Notes under the pieces: generated by a model
What the model saw: the letters and a program-made list of their open reading frames with translations, nothing else
Databases searched by the model: none
Told to the model about the DNA's origin: nothing
Shown: piece after piece, positions 53,691 to 62,297 of the stretch
How positions within the stretch are numbered: the stretch's first letter is position 1
Layout: each line of letters opens with the position of its first letter
Position numbers and translations under genes: made by a program
Source of the DNA: Bdellovibrio sp. UBA4095
GTDB taxonomy: Bacteria > Bdellovibrionota > Bdellovibrionia > Bdellovibrionales > Bdellovibrionaceae
Length of the DNA: 64,000 nt
Direction: 5' to 3'
NCBI GenBank assembly: GCA_002381805.1
Contig: DFXZ01000004.1
Coordinates: forward strand, 496,001 to 560,000

Positions 53691-54385
53691 ATATCGTGAA
53701 AACTGAACTTGGTTACGAGCTAAAAACTCCAGAGCTCACGATCTTTTTTGGCGGCGTTCACTCACAGACGGACCTTTTAAGAGAGGTTTACCCCACTTTT
53801 AACTTCATTCGCTTAAAGCAAATACACTCGGATGCCATCGTTGAATCCAATCAAGTTGAACTTGATAGCCAAGTGATTGCTGATGCTCATTTTACAAAAG
53901 CAACACAGACAGCTCTTTGTGTGATAACCGCAGACTGTGTGCCCGTATTTTTTTATGATCCCTCATCAAAAATTATCGGTGGGGCCCATGCTGGGTGGAG
54001 AGGTGTTGCTAGCCGCATCCTTCCCAAAATGATTCAAAAAATGGTGTCTGCCGGAGCAAACCCTCGCTCACTCGAGGTCGTGATTGGACCCCACATCCAA
54101 AAATCCAGCTTTGAAGTTGGATTTGATGTTCGAGACCAAATCCTCTGCAGCCTGGGGCCTTTGAATGCTGACGAGCGTGCGTTTTATAGCGAAACAATCT
54201 CTGACAAAAAGGCTCTTGTAGATCTTAACCAGATCGTAAAAGCTCAGCTACAAGCTGAAGGCATCGAGCTTGATAAGGTCGCAGATTTGCATTTTGATAC
54301 ATTTTCCAATCCAGAATTTCACTCCCACCGCCGTGATAAAGTGAAAGCTGGCCGCCAGGTCAGCTTTATCTGTCGCACGATCTAA
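53687..54385 (+). CDS. pgeF: peptidoglycan editing factor PgeF (YfiH, laccase-fold)
   Basis: 232 aa with the multicopper-like signatures ITADCVPVFFYD and GGAHAGWRGV. In E. coli PgeF removes misplaced L-Ser from peptidoglycan precursors; related proteins were called polyphenol oxidases. I chose the ATG at 53687, which overlaps the pseudouridine synthase stop (ATGA) and has GGGG upstream. Confidence 0.88.
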   Translation: MNIVKTELGYELKTPELTIFFGGVHSQTDLLREVYPTFNFIRLKQIHSDAIVESNQVELDSQVIADAHFTKATQTALCVITADCVPVFFYDPSSKIIGGAHAGWRGVASRILPKMIQKMVSAGANPRSLEVVIGPHIQKSSFEVGFDVRDQILCSLGPLNADERAFYSETISDKKALVDLNQIVKAQLQAEGIELDKVADLHFDTFSNPEFHSHRRDKVKAGRQVSFICRTI

Positions 54386-54485
54386 GCGCTTCTAAGCATT
54401 AGACCAGTCCGGTGAAAAAAATTTTTGGCGGACTCTACCATTCGAGGTTATGATTAATTATCTGAACTTTTTTGGGAATGGACGA

Positions 54486-55121
54486 ATGTTAAAGAAGCTA
54501 CCTTTTGAAGAAGGCGAACGTTTTAATACTGTTTCTCATTTCGTAGGTGCTCTGCTTGCTATAGCCGGAACTGTTTTGCTGTTGTTTTTTGCGGCTTCCA
54601 AGCAAGACAGTTGGAAGATATTCACGTTTACTATATATGGAATTACCACGGTAGGCCTCTACTGTATCTCGACCATCTATCATGGCTCTTCTCGCGAAAA
54701 AAAAGATTTCTATCGCAAGTTGGATTACATCGGGATCTATCTGAAGATCGCAGGAAATTACACGCCATTCGCTTTGCTCGCGCTTCGCGGAACGACCGGA
54801 TGGATTGTTCTTGCGACCGTTTGGAGTTTAGCGGTTTTCGGTATCTTAAGAGAGATCATTAAGGAACCCAAACAGCGCAGCCTTTCGTTAACCATTTACG
54901 GAGTCATGTCCATCACGGTCCTACCTGTTCTGAAAGAACTTATGGATGCCATTCCGCCGGCAGGATTTGCGCTGATTATGACCGGTTTTGTTTCCTATGC
55001 CGTCGGCGTCTATTTCTTCTTTAATGATGAAAAACTAAAGCACGGCCACGGCATCTGGCATATCTGCGTAATGGGCGGAACCTTCTGTCAGTATCTCTGC
55101 CTTCTGATGTATTTTACGTGA
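54486..55121 (+). CDS. hemolysin III (HlyIII/PAQR) family membrane protein
   Basis: 211 aa with seven hydrophobic segments and the family signatures ERFNTVSHFVGALL, YCISTIYHGS, LDYIGIYLKIAGNYTPFAL and the C-terminal IWHICVMGGTFCQY. The His residues in these motifs are the predicted zinc-binding, ceramidase-like site; function in bacteria is unclear. The ATG at 54486 has GGGA eight bases upstream; an ATG at 54450 would add 12 residues but its GAGG lies only two bases away. Confidence 0.82.
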   Translation: MLKKLPFEEGERFNTVSHFVGALLAIAGTVLLLFFAASKQDSWKIFTFTIYGITTVGLYCISTIYHGSSREKKDFYRKLDYIGIYLKIAGNYTPFALLALRGTTGWIVLATVWSLAVFGILREIIKEPKQRSLSLTIYGVMSITVLPVLKELMDAIPPAGFALIMTGFVSYAVGVYFFFNDEKLKHGHGIWHICVMGGTFCQYLCLLMYFT

Positions 55122-55149
55122 ATTTTACTGGGAAATTTTGAGGAAAAAA

Positions 55150-55225
<76 letters not shown>

Positions 55226-55239
55226 ACTGGATGGAATTC

Positions 55240-55280
55240 AAAGAGACCAAATGTTTATCTTTTGGTCCCTTTGATGTCAA
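55240..55280 (-). promoter_or_regulatory. inverted repeat and promoter-like element before tRNA-Phe
   Basis: AAAGAGACCAAA (55240-55251) and TTTGGTCCCTTT (55261-55272) are a 12-base inverted repeat with one mismatch. On the minus strand a perfect TTGACA (55280-55275) precedes it, and a weak TAAACA falls 17 bases on. The repeat may end the upstream CGL transcript or modulate tRNA-Phe transcription. Confidence 0.4.
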
Positions 55281-55282
55281 CA

Positions 55283-56446
55283 CTAGGCTTTATCAAAAGC
55301 AGATTTTAAGTCGTTCAAAATGTCATTGAGGTCTTCGACCCCAACTGAAAGTCGAATAAGTGAATCGTCGATCCCCAAAACCTTGCGCGTTTCCGCAGGA
55401 ACGGAGGCGTGCGTCATAATCGCAGGATGCTCGATAAGGCTCTCCACCCCACCTAAGCTCTCCGCCAAAGAAAAAACGTTCACGTTTTCAAGCAATTTAC
55501 GAGCACTCTCAAGTCCACCTTTTATATAAAAAGTGATCATCCCGCCAAATCCATGCATCTGCTCTTTCGCCAATGCATGTTGAGGATGTGATGCTAGGCC
55601 CGGATAAAGAACCTTTTCGACTTTTGGGTGTGACTCTAGAAACTGAGCAACTGCTATTGCATTTTCTTGGTGAGCTTTCATACGTAAAGGCAAAGTTTTA
55701 AGACTTCGCAAGCACATGAAAGAATCAAAGGGCCCCTGAATTCCCCCCATTGAGTTGCTTAAAAAGGCAATTTTTTCCGCCAGATCATCACGAGAAGTGA
55801 CGGCGATACCTCCGACAACATCACTGTGCCCACCGATATACTTCGTCGCAGAGTGCACAACAATATCCGCGCCAAGCTCCAGCGGCCTTTGGAAATAGGG
55901 ACTCATAAACGTATTATCAACCACAGAGATGATATTTTTGGCCTTGGCTGAAGTTGCTATTTTACGAACATCTACCAACTTTAAGGTCGGATTCGTCGGA
56001 GTTTCCAACCAAACCATTTTTGTATTGGGTTTAACGGCCGCCTCGAAAGTTTCCGGCTTGGTAAGGTCTACAAATGAAAACTCGATGCCATTATGTCTAA
56101 GAACTTTGTCGAACAATCGGAAAGTTCCACCATACATATCATCCATAGCTAAAACATGATCACCCGCCTTAAGCATATGCAAAAGAGTTGTCGTCGCCGC
56201 ACAGCCAGAAGCGAAAGCAAAGCCGTGCTTTCCACTTTCCAAACTTGCCATACAGTTCTCGTAAGCTCTTCGCGTGGGGTTGTGTGTACGAGAATACTCC
56301 CACCCTTTGTGAACACCGGGTGACTCTTGTACAAAAGTCGAGGTCAAATACACAGGAGTCATAATCGCTCCCGTCGTCGGATCCGGAGCTTGTCCCGCAT
56401 GAATAGCCCGAGTTGAAAAACCAAAACCGTCACTATTATTTTTCAT
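55283..56446 (-). CDS. cystathionine gamma-lyase/synthase family PLP enzyme
   Basis: 387 aa; the PLP lysine is K202 in HSATKYIGGHSDVVGG, and the N-terminal STRAIHAGQAPDPTTGAIMTPVYLTSTF is typical of the Cys/Met metabolism PLP family. With the CBS-like gene just upstream, cystathionine gamma-lyase (cystathionine to cysteine) is the best reading, but cystathionine gamma-synthase cannot be excluded from sequence. GGAGA lies upstream of the ATG. Confidence 0.88.
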   Translation of the reverse strand: MKNNSDGFGFSTRAIHAGQAPDPTTGAIMTPVYLTSTFVQESPGVHKGWEYSRTHNPTRRAYENCMASLESGKHGFAFASGCAATTTLLHMLKAGDHVLAMDDMYGGTFRLFDKVLRHNGIEFSFVDLTKPETFEAAVKPNTKMVWLETPTNPTLKLVDVRKIATSAKAKNIISVVDNTFMSPYFQRPLELGADIVVHSATKYIGGHSDVVGGIAVTSRDDLAEKIAFLSNSMGGIQGPFDSFMCLRSLKTLPLRMKAHQENAIAVAQFLESHPKVEKVLYPGLASHPQHALAKEQMHGFGGMITFYIKGGLESARKLLENVNVFSLAESLGGVESLIEHPAIMTHASVPAETRKVLGIDDSLIRLSVGVEDLNDILNDLKSAFDKA

Positions 56447-56464
56447 AAATTTCTCCGTGGAAAC

Positions 56465-57520
56465 CTAGCGGTTATTCTTTAAATCGTTTAACGCTTCTTC
56501 AGCAGAAATAACCCGATTGAAGGCGTTCTCAATCTGCTTTGGTTCAAGCAGTCCATTCTCTACCATCCATTTATCATTGAAGGCTTTACTTAAATAGGCT
56601 CTGCCACTATCCGCAAATACAACAACGATATTTTGTGGCTGTTCAATCTTTTCAGTGGCTTTTATGGCGCCTACCAAAGCTAGCGCACTGGATGGACCCA
56701 CCAATAGACCTTCTTCGGCAACTAAGCGACGGGTCATATCGAAGGCTTCTTTGTCAGAAACCTGAACGAAGCCATCATATCGGTCTAAGTGAACATTGCC
56801 GGGAAGCATATCCTCTCCGACCCCCTCTACCTTGTATGAGCCAGGAGGATTCACAATTTTCTTATGATAATAAAGGTCATACAGAATACTGCCGATGGGG
56901 TCTGCACAAATGACTTTGACCGAAGATTTCTTTTCCTTCAGAAATTTCGCGCACCCTGACAGGGTTCCTCCCGTTCCAGCACCACCAACGAGATAATCGA
57001 TCTTTCCGTCCATTTGTTTCCAAACTTCAGGTCCTGTTGTTCTGTAGTGTTGCTCCGGATTGTCTGCATTAAAAAATTGGTTCACTAAAAACGCGCCAGG
57101 AGTCTCCGCAGCGATCTTTTTTGATACAGAGTAGTGACTCATCGGGTGATCCGGCTCCACGTTCGTAGGCGTCAATACGACTTTGGCGCCATAGGCCCGC
57201 AAGATAGCGCGCTTTTCGTCACTCATCTTTTCTGGCATCACAAAAATGCACTTGTATCCTTTAACCGCACCGACCAGCGCAAGGCCAACTCCAGTATTTC
57301 CGGACGTTGCCTCAACAATAGTACCACCAGGTTTCAGATCTCCGCGGCGTTCCGCTTCTTCGATCATCGAAACAGCAACACGATCTTTGATGCTTCCACC
57401 TGGGTTAAAATACTCAACTTTTGCAAAAAACTTGTGCTTTGAACCTTGAGTCACCTTGTTCAAAGCGATCATGGGCGTTTTGCCAACAGATTCAAGAATG
57501 GATCCAGTGATTTCAGACAT
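56465..57520 (-). CDS. cystathionine beta-synthase-like PLP enzyme
   Basis: 351 aa. PLP lysine K45 in NPGGSIKDRVAV, SGNTG at 73-77 and GGAGTGGT in the phosphate loop. The C-terminal KAFNDKWM pattern and partner gene favour CBS over O-acetylserine sulfhydrylase. No C-terminal CBS-repeat domains are present. With the downstream gamma-lyase it forms a reverse trans-sulfuration pair turning homocysteine and serine into cysteine. Confidence 0.87.
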   Translation of the reverse strand: MSEITGSILESVGKTPMIALNKVTQGSKHKFFAKVEYFNPGGSIKDRVAVSMIEEAERRGDLKPGGTIVEATSGNTGVGLALVGAVKGYKCIFVMPEKMSDEKRAILRAYGAKVVLTPTNVEPDHPMSHYSVSKKIAAETPGAFLVNQFFNADNPEQHYRTTGPEVWKQMDGKIDYLVGGAGTGGTLSGCAKFLKEKKSSVKVICADPIGSILYDLYYHKKIVNPPGSYKVEGVGEDMLPGNVHLDRYDGFVQVSDKEAFDMTRRLVAEEGLLVGPSSALALVGAIKATEKIEQPQNIVVVFADSGRAYLSKAFNDKWMVENGLLEPKQIENAFNRVISAEEALNDLKNNR

Positions 57521-57525
57521 TATTT

Positions 57526-57735
57526 TTAGCTTTCTAGGTCGCGTCTTCTGTTGGAACGAAGATAGACTGTGTTCATCGACTGCAAAACAGTATTGATTTG
57601 AGTCATTGGATCAACCGAATAAGACATGCCAAGTTCTGCCGTCAATTGTTTGACTAGAGCTTTATTGGGCTGCTCCTTCATCAATTCGTCCACTAATTTG
57701 GAAAGCGATGACTGCTTTTTGTCTTTTAGTGCCAT
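57526..57735 (-). CDS. small hypothetical protein (69 aa)
   Basis: A helical, charged protein without signal peptide or membrane segment and no recognised family. GGAGG seven bases before the ATG supports expression. It ends five bases before the CBS start and may be co-transcribed with it. Confidence 0.62.
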   Translation of the reverse strand: MALKDKKQSSLSKLVDELMKEQPNKALVKQLTAELGMSYSVDPMTQINTVLQSMNTVYLRSNRRRDLES

Positions 57736-57762
57736 GTTGATCCTCCAACAGGGCCCACTCTA

Positions 57763-58200
57763 TCACTGCCCACCCAAAGAGTGAAAAAAATTTTGCAACA
57801 AGGGACCAAAAAGAAGCATAAGAAAGGCCGGAAATTGAAACAACAAGAGCGGGATCACCAAAATAAATGGAAGACGTGCAATTCTGCTGGAAAGCTCATC
57901 CTGACAGGCTTCCACGAGTTCATTTTCAAGCTGCAATAAAGTGTTATACACCGGTTCTCCGCGCAAACCCCGCTCCAAAACCTGTAACAAAACCCGCCGT
58001 TGAAAGGACGGTATCGATTGAATGAGTTCGCGGGTCTCCTTCCCCTGATGAATTAATCCCAGCCATTGTGTCACGAGACTGGAAAATTCGTCCCCATAAT
58101 GCCGAATATAATTAAGAACACCTTGCCGAACCGGCTGTCCCTTCTCCAACGAGCGTTTGACTCTTAATAAAAGAGCCAATGGCGGAGCTATATCTTCCAT
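57763..58200 (-). CDS. TadC-like type II secretion F-domain protein (145 aa)
   Basis: A short protein with charged N-terminal helices (LLLRVKRSLEKGQPVRQGVLNYIRHYG resembles the T2SSF helix pattern) and one C-terminal membrane segment (about 118-138). It is about half the usual TadC length, so one or more membrane helices appear lost. The ATG at 58200 has AAGGA upstream; a TTG at 58230 lacks a ribosome site. It overlaps the TadB-like stop by 13 bases. Confidence 0.6.
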   Translation of the reverse strand: MEDIAPPLALLLRVKRSLEKGQPVRQGVLNYIRHYGDEFSSLVTQWLGLIHQGKETRELIQSIPSFQRRVLLQVLERGLRGEPVYNTLLQLENELVEACQDELSSRIARLPFILVIPLLLFQFPAFLMLLFGPLLQNFFHSLGGQ

Positions 58201-58928
58201 TTCATCCTTCTTCCGATCGAAAAGATCCAATAAAGACCCACAATAAAGATTACTACCGAGCTTAATATAAGAAATCGATGAGCCACGTAACCAAACTGAC
58301 TGATAATAAAAAGCAGCAGCGCCAAAAATAGTGCGGTGACAATTATCGCCTGCATTTTGATTTGCTGAGTAACTTGTCCGGACCTACGTCGAAAATCCTC
58401 CTGCATTTTTAATTGTCTGCGGAGCGCGCGTACCTGATCCGCGCAACGACTTTGGGAAGCATCGATCTCTATCATCTCTTGCTGGAAATCCTTGAGCACA
58501 GCGGATTTCACGTCGACCTTACGATCCGTTGAGACAACGGAATCATAGACTTCACGCAGTTGATTGCGCTTCCACCCGCTCTGATTTTCGATCGCTGCAC
58601 GAAGCGACACGCGGAAAGAATTTCCCGTTTGCAAACCCATAAGCACATGATCAAGTAGCGGAATTAGAGCTCGAGAAAGCTCCTTTACTAGGAAAAAACG
58701 CAAAATTGATGGAAAAAACTTTAAAGAAATTAAGAGAATGCCGATGAAAAGCCAGAGTGATACTGGCGACTGGGACCAAACAGCAGTCATCACGGCGAAG
58801 AGCACAAGGTTGAATCTCGCAATTGATCGATAGAAATTGTTCGAGAGAGAAAACTGCAGAGCAATCGCCGAAATATTTCGATGAACGAGCATATGTCCGA
58901 GCATCGAAATCGAAAAAAGGATAAGCAT
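58188..58928 (-). CDS. TadB-like type II secretion F-domain protein (246 aa)
   Basis: Two or three N-terminal membrane segments, a central cytoplasmic T2SSF helical domain (about 100-195) and two C-terminal membrane helices. This is the layout of TadB, the inner-membrane platform of Tad pili. GGAGG lies six bases before the ATG at 58928; a longer frame starting at 58970 is less likely. Only the TadC-like partner is adjacent; no ATPase, secretin or pilin gene is nearby. Confidence 0.65.
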   Translation of the reverse strand: MLILFSISMLGHMLVHRNISAIALQFSLSNNFYRSIARFNLVLFAVMTAVWSQSPVSLWLFIGILLISLKFFPSILRFFLVKELSRALIPLLDHVLMGLQTGNSFRVSLRAAIENQSGWKRNQLREVYDSVVSTDRKVDVKSAVLKDFQQEMIEIDASQSRCADQVRALRRQLKMQEDFRRRSGQVTQQIKMQAIIVTALFLALLLFIISQFGYVAHRFLILSSVVIFIVGLYWIFSIGRRMKWKI

Positions 58929-58983
58929 GAACGGCCTCCGTGATCGCTCAAGCTCGCAAAAAATATGCAAGGTAAATTTTTTG

Positions 58984-59012
58984 TTGACGGCGCTGGTCGA
59001 ATTGTGAAGACT
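58984..59012 (+). promoter_or_regulatory. possible promoter of the histone-like gene
   Basis: TTGACG (58984-58989) and AAGACT 17 bases later precede a roughly 60-base leader. The -10 match is weak. Confidence 0.3.
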
Positions 59013-59074
59013 TAAGGTAAGTTAAGTTTTGATTTTAAGAAACAACAACAACGTTTGCATCCTAGGAGGAGCAC

Positions 59075-59242
59075 ATGGCAAAGAAAGCAGCTAAGAAAGC
59101 TACAAAAAAAGCAGCTACTAAAAAAGTAGCAAAGAAAGCTACTAAAAAAGCAGCTACTAAAAAAACTGCTACTAAGAAAGTAGCTAAAAAAGCTACTAAA
59201 AAAGCAGCGAAAAAAACTACTAAGAAAGCTGCTAAGAAGTAA
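59075..59242 (+). CDS. Lys/Ala-repeat histone H1-like protein (55 aa)
   Basis: ATG to TAA with AGGAGG seven bases upstream. The protein is almost only Lys, Ala and Thr in repeats of AKKATKK/KKAATKK type, resembling the C-terminal tails of histone H1 and bacterial Hc1/AlgP-type proteins. It should bind DNA or RNA non-specifically and help compact the nucleoid. A strong terminator follows, so it is a single-gene unit. Confidence 0.82.
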   Translation: MAKKAAKKATKKAATKKVAKKATKKAATKKTATKKVAKKATKKAAKKTTKKAAKK

Positions 59243-59264
59243 TTCTTAACGGACTATTTAGTTC

Positions 59265-59299
59265 AAAAAAAACCCCAGAGGAAACTCTGGGGTTTTTTT
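59265..59299. terminator. bidirectional intrinsic terminator
   Basis: CCCCAGAG, GAAA tetraloop, CTCTGGGG, with an A-run before and T-run after. It ends the histone-like gene and can also end the minus-strand transcript of the 215-aa gene. Confidence 0.9.
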
Positions 59300-59349
59300 A
59301 TTTAAGCCCGCAAAAGCTCTGCTGGCGGGCTTTTTAAGAGTCCGAGGCT

Positions 59350-59997
59350 CTAGAAATAATAAAGAGCCCCAACCGTACCGGTCGGCAATAAGACCGCCCT
59401 CTTCACTTCCATCATCGCCATAATTTCTCCGAATAAAGAGACTCCGGACAATTCTCCGCTCAACTGATTGTACTGCAACCCTATGGCGGCATGAACAAAG
59501 TCAGAACCGAACTGCCCGGTTCTTTTTTCTTCATCAGTTAACACGCGATCCAGAATTCCGGACTTTTTATAGTCATCGGAACTGCCGTGGGAATTATACC
59601 AACGTGAATAGCCCACTGATGTATAAGGCGCTAAAAAATCCCCATCAAATGCTTGTTTCCATGAAATCTGTATCGAATTAAAGCCTGGTCCTGTACCAAA
59701 ACCGGCCAAAACCCCCTGACTTTCCTCAAAATTAAGCTCCATATTAAAGCCGACGAAGCCAAGGGCTCCCCCGACCGATACACCGGCACCAACTTTGCGC
59801 TTTTCTCTTAAGTGAAAGGTGGAAGCAAAGTTTAAACCTAAACGCTCATCCCGCATAGACTCCACGTAGTGCTCTTCGATAGATCGAACTCGAGTCGTGA
59901 TTGTTTCAGTGTCAGAACTTAGAGAAATAGAAGCTTGGGCACTCCAAGACATGGTTAGGGAAAGGATTCCCACTAGACAACGTACTGATCGAGACAT
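59350..59997 (-). CDS. secreted, probable outer-membrane barrel protein (215 aa)
   Basis: Signal peptide (about 1-22, ending AQA) followed by alternating polar and hydrophobic strands ending GTVGALYYF with a terminal Phe, the pattern of small outer-membrane barrels. No family recognised. AGGAGG precedes the ATG. It is the last gene of the Mla-like unit (17 bases after the MCE gene), so it may be the outer-membrane part of that system. Confidence 0.7.
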   Translation of the reverse strand: MSRSVRCLVGILSLTMSWSAQASISLSSDTETITTRVRSIEEHYVESMRDERLGLNFASTFHLREKRKVGAGVSVGGALGFVGFNMELNFEESQGVLAGFGTGPGFNSIQISWKQAFDGDFLAPYTSVGYSRWYNSHGSSDDYKKSGILDRVLTDEEKRTGQFGSDFVHAAIGLQYNQLSGELSGVSLFGEIMAMMEVKRAVLLPTGTVGALYYF

Positions 59998-60014
59998 GAT
60001 ACCTCCTCTTAATA

Positions 60015-60791
60015 TTAAAAGACCCGAGCGCGAATCCCTTCTTCCTGAAGGAATTTTTTAATGGTCGGGCCATCGACGGGTTCTAATCTGAATAACAATT
60101 TGTGAACCAACCCGTAAGTTTCTTCCGCTTTTTTAGATCTAAGATGACCTGTTAAATACGCCATGTCATCGCTAATTTTGACCGCATTATCAAGCAGGCG
60201 AGCAACTTCGCGGTTCTTGGTCGACTTATCCAACAACACCAGGGTCTTGTTAAAGTTTGTCGTCAAAGAATCCAGCTGTTTGATCAAGCTTGAAACCGAA
60301 CCCTGATTTTTTTCCACCAGATCAATCAATTTACCTGCCAAGCCATAACTCTGCGAGATCAATTGATCAATTCGAGGGGGGTCTTCACCACGAACAACGT
60401 CCCCAGAGGAAAACTCTTCAGATTCAGTGGATCCCGGCGAAATTTCCAGAAACTTTTCCCCAATGACACCTGCCAAATTAATAAAAAATCGCGAGTCCTT
60501 TCGGACACTGGTCCAGGCTTTTTTGTCGATGGTGATTGTTAAACGAAGCTTCACCTCTTCGCCAGTGTTCATTTTGAATCCCGGATCGAAGGAAATAGTT
60601 TTCACCTTTCCCACTTTTATACCCATTACGCGGACAGGCGACCCCTCTTCAATTCCACCCGCATAGTTATACATGACGTGAAGCTCTCGTGCGCTTGAAA
60701 AAGGTGAGATAAATCCCATCATGTAGGCGAATGCCACTACCAATAATAATGATACGAAAGCTAAAAGGCCTACCTTGGTTTCAACTCGCAT
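60015..60791 (-). CDS. mlaD: MlaD-family MCE-domain protein
   Basis: 258 aa: one N-terminal membrane segment (about 5-25) and an MCE domain (LHVMYNYAGGIEEGSPVRVMGIKVGKVKTISF), then a coiled helical tail. MlaD-type proteins form periplasmic hexameric rings that carry phospholipids to and from the permease. It follows the second MlaE-like gene by ten bases. Confidence 0.9.
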   Translation of the reverse strand: MRVETKVGLLAFVSLLLVVAFAYMMGFISPFSSARELHVMYNYAGGIEEGSPVRVMGIKVGKVKTISFDPGFKMNTGEEVKLRLTITIDKKAWTSVRKDSRFFINLAGVIGEKFLEISPGSTESEEFSSGDVVRGEDPPRIDQLISQSYGLAGKLIDLVEKNQGSVSSLIKQLDSLTTNFNKTLVLLDKSTKNREVARLLDNAVKISDDMAYLTGHLRSKKAEETYGLVHKLLFRLEPVDGPTIKKFLQEEGIRARVF

Positions 60792-60801
60792 AAACGCTCC
60801 A

Positions 60802-61521
60802 TCAGTAAAGATAGCTAAAAGTGTACGATAGAATAAAGTCGATCACAATAATTGCTATTGATGCGGTCACGACGGTGTTTGTCGTCGCTTTACCAACACC
60901 TTCAGCTCCAGGTTGGCAGCGAAATCCGTAATAACAGGCAACCAAAGGTATCACAGCCCCGAAGCAAGCTCCTTTTACTACAGCGAAAAAGAAGTCTTTG
61001 AAATCTACAAATCGATGCATTGCTGATAAAAACATTGTAGGTGTGAAACCCAAATAAGACTGACTGATCAACATGGCCACAAGAATGCAGGTTAAGTTCG
61101 CTACAATTGTCAGAATCATGCCGCCGACGACACAGGCGATCAAGCGTGGAACCACCAAATAGTTGATTGGATCTATGCCCAGCATTCTTAATGCATCGAT
61201 TTGCTCCGTCGTCTGCATAGATCCGACCTCAGAGGCATATCCAGCCCCAACCCTAGAACACAGAAGAAGAGCTGTGATAATCGCTCCCAGTTCCCGCAAG
61301 ATAAGCAACGTGGCAAAACCCGGCACCATCGAGTCGTTTTGAACTACAAGCTTCAAGTGAAAGGAGTACTCAAGAATTGTAACCACTGCCGCGAAGCAAA
61401 CGCAGGTCGAAATAATAACCAAACTCTTATTCGCAACAAAGTAAAGCTGCTGGATAAATTCCTTAAAGCGGATGGGGGGTATAAACAATCCAGCGAAAGC
61501 CTCCGCGATAAATACTATCAT
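60802..61521 (-). CDS. mlaE: MlaE-family permease, second copy
   Basis: 239 aa polytopic protein with the family pattern RELGAIITALLLCSRVGAGYASEVGSMQTTEQIDALRMLGIDPINYLVVPR. The ATG at 61521 overlaps the first permease stop by four bases and has AGGGA upstream; a longer frame to 61578 is unlikely. With the upstream paralogue it may form a heteromeric channel for phospholipids. Confidence 0.88.
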   Translation of the reverse strand: MIVFIAEAFAGLFIPPIRFKEFIQQLYFVANKSLVIISTCVCFAAVVTILEYSFHLKLVVQNDSMVPGFATLLILRELGAIITALLLCSRVGAGYASEVGSMQTTEQIDALRMLGIDPINYLVVPRLIACVVGGMILTIVANLTCILVAMLISQSYLGFTPTMFLSAMHRFVDFKDFFFAVVKGACFGAVIPLVACYYGFRCQPGAEGVGKATTNTVVTASIAIIVIDFILSYTFSYLY

Positions 61522-62297
61522 TGGCGATATCCCTGCACGGCCTGTATGATAATGTCGCCAAGAAAACTCGTGAACCAATCGGTTACGACGATTCCCACCA
61601 TAGTTATCACGGCCGTTGCAACCACGGCGCGCCCGACTCCCTTTGCACCGCCAGAGGTCGTGTATCCTTTATAAGTACAAACGGTCGCGAGGACCAATGC
61701 GAACGCACCACATTTTACAAGACCACTCAGAATTGAAAAAGGTGTCACTATTGTAGGTACATGACGGATGTACTCTTGAGGATTGACTCCCGCAAAAGCT
61801 TGTCCCATGAACATGCCACCCAAAATCGACATCAATAATCCCCCGGCCAATAAAAAGAAGCTTGAAATAATTATTCCCAAGAAGCGTGGAACGATCAGCT
61901 CTTGGATTGGATCCGCGCCTAAGCATCGCACGGCATCTATCTGCTCGGTAACTCTCATAATACCTAGCTCAGCAGATGTGTATGCACCAATTTTTCCACT
62001 TAACATAAAGGCAATGAGAAGCGGGCCAACCTCTCGTATTGTTCCACTTGTCGCTAGCCCCCCAAGATAGCCCAAAGCACCAAACTCGGCCATTTGCAAT
62101 CCAAACTGTACTGCCATGATAGCGCCCACAAAAAAGCCCGCAAGCGCAGTGGTCAAAAGGCTCTCTGAAGTGATCTTCCAAATCTGCACAAATACTTCGT
62201 GAATTTTTAGCTCTTTATAGAAGATTCCCCTGAGTATGCGGCGGAAGAAGAGCAACATCCCGCCCACTTCGTCTAGTATCCCGATCACATAAGTCAT
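61518..62297 (-). CDS. mlaE: MlaE-family permease, first copy
   Basis: 259 aa with the pattern REVGPLLIAFMLSGKIGAYTSAELGIMRVTEQIDAVRCLGADPIQELIVPR. It overlaps the ATPase gene upstream by four bases and the second permease downstream by four. It is clearly paralogous to, but distinct from, the downstream copy. Confidence 0.9.
   Translation of the reverse strand: MTYVIGILDEVGGMLLFFRRILRGIFYKELKIHEVFVQIWKITSESLLTTALAGFFVGAIMAVQFGLQMAEFGALGYLGGLATSGTIREVGPLLIAFMLSGKIGAYTSAELGIMRVTEQIDAVRCLGADPIQELIVPRFLGIIISSFFLLAGGLLMSILGGMFMGQAFAGVNPQEYIRHVPTIVTPFSILSGLVKCGAFALVLATVCTYKGYTTSGGAKGVGRAVVATAVITMVGIVVTDWFTSFLGDIIIQAVQGYRQ

Noticed and set aside
59075..59242. Possibility that the AAG/GCT repeats are a simple repeat or CRISPR-like array
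   Set aside because: Repeats keep frame, encode one Lys/Ala/Thr protein, have no spacers, and carry a start, stop, ribosome site and terminator.
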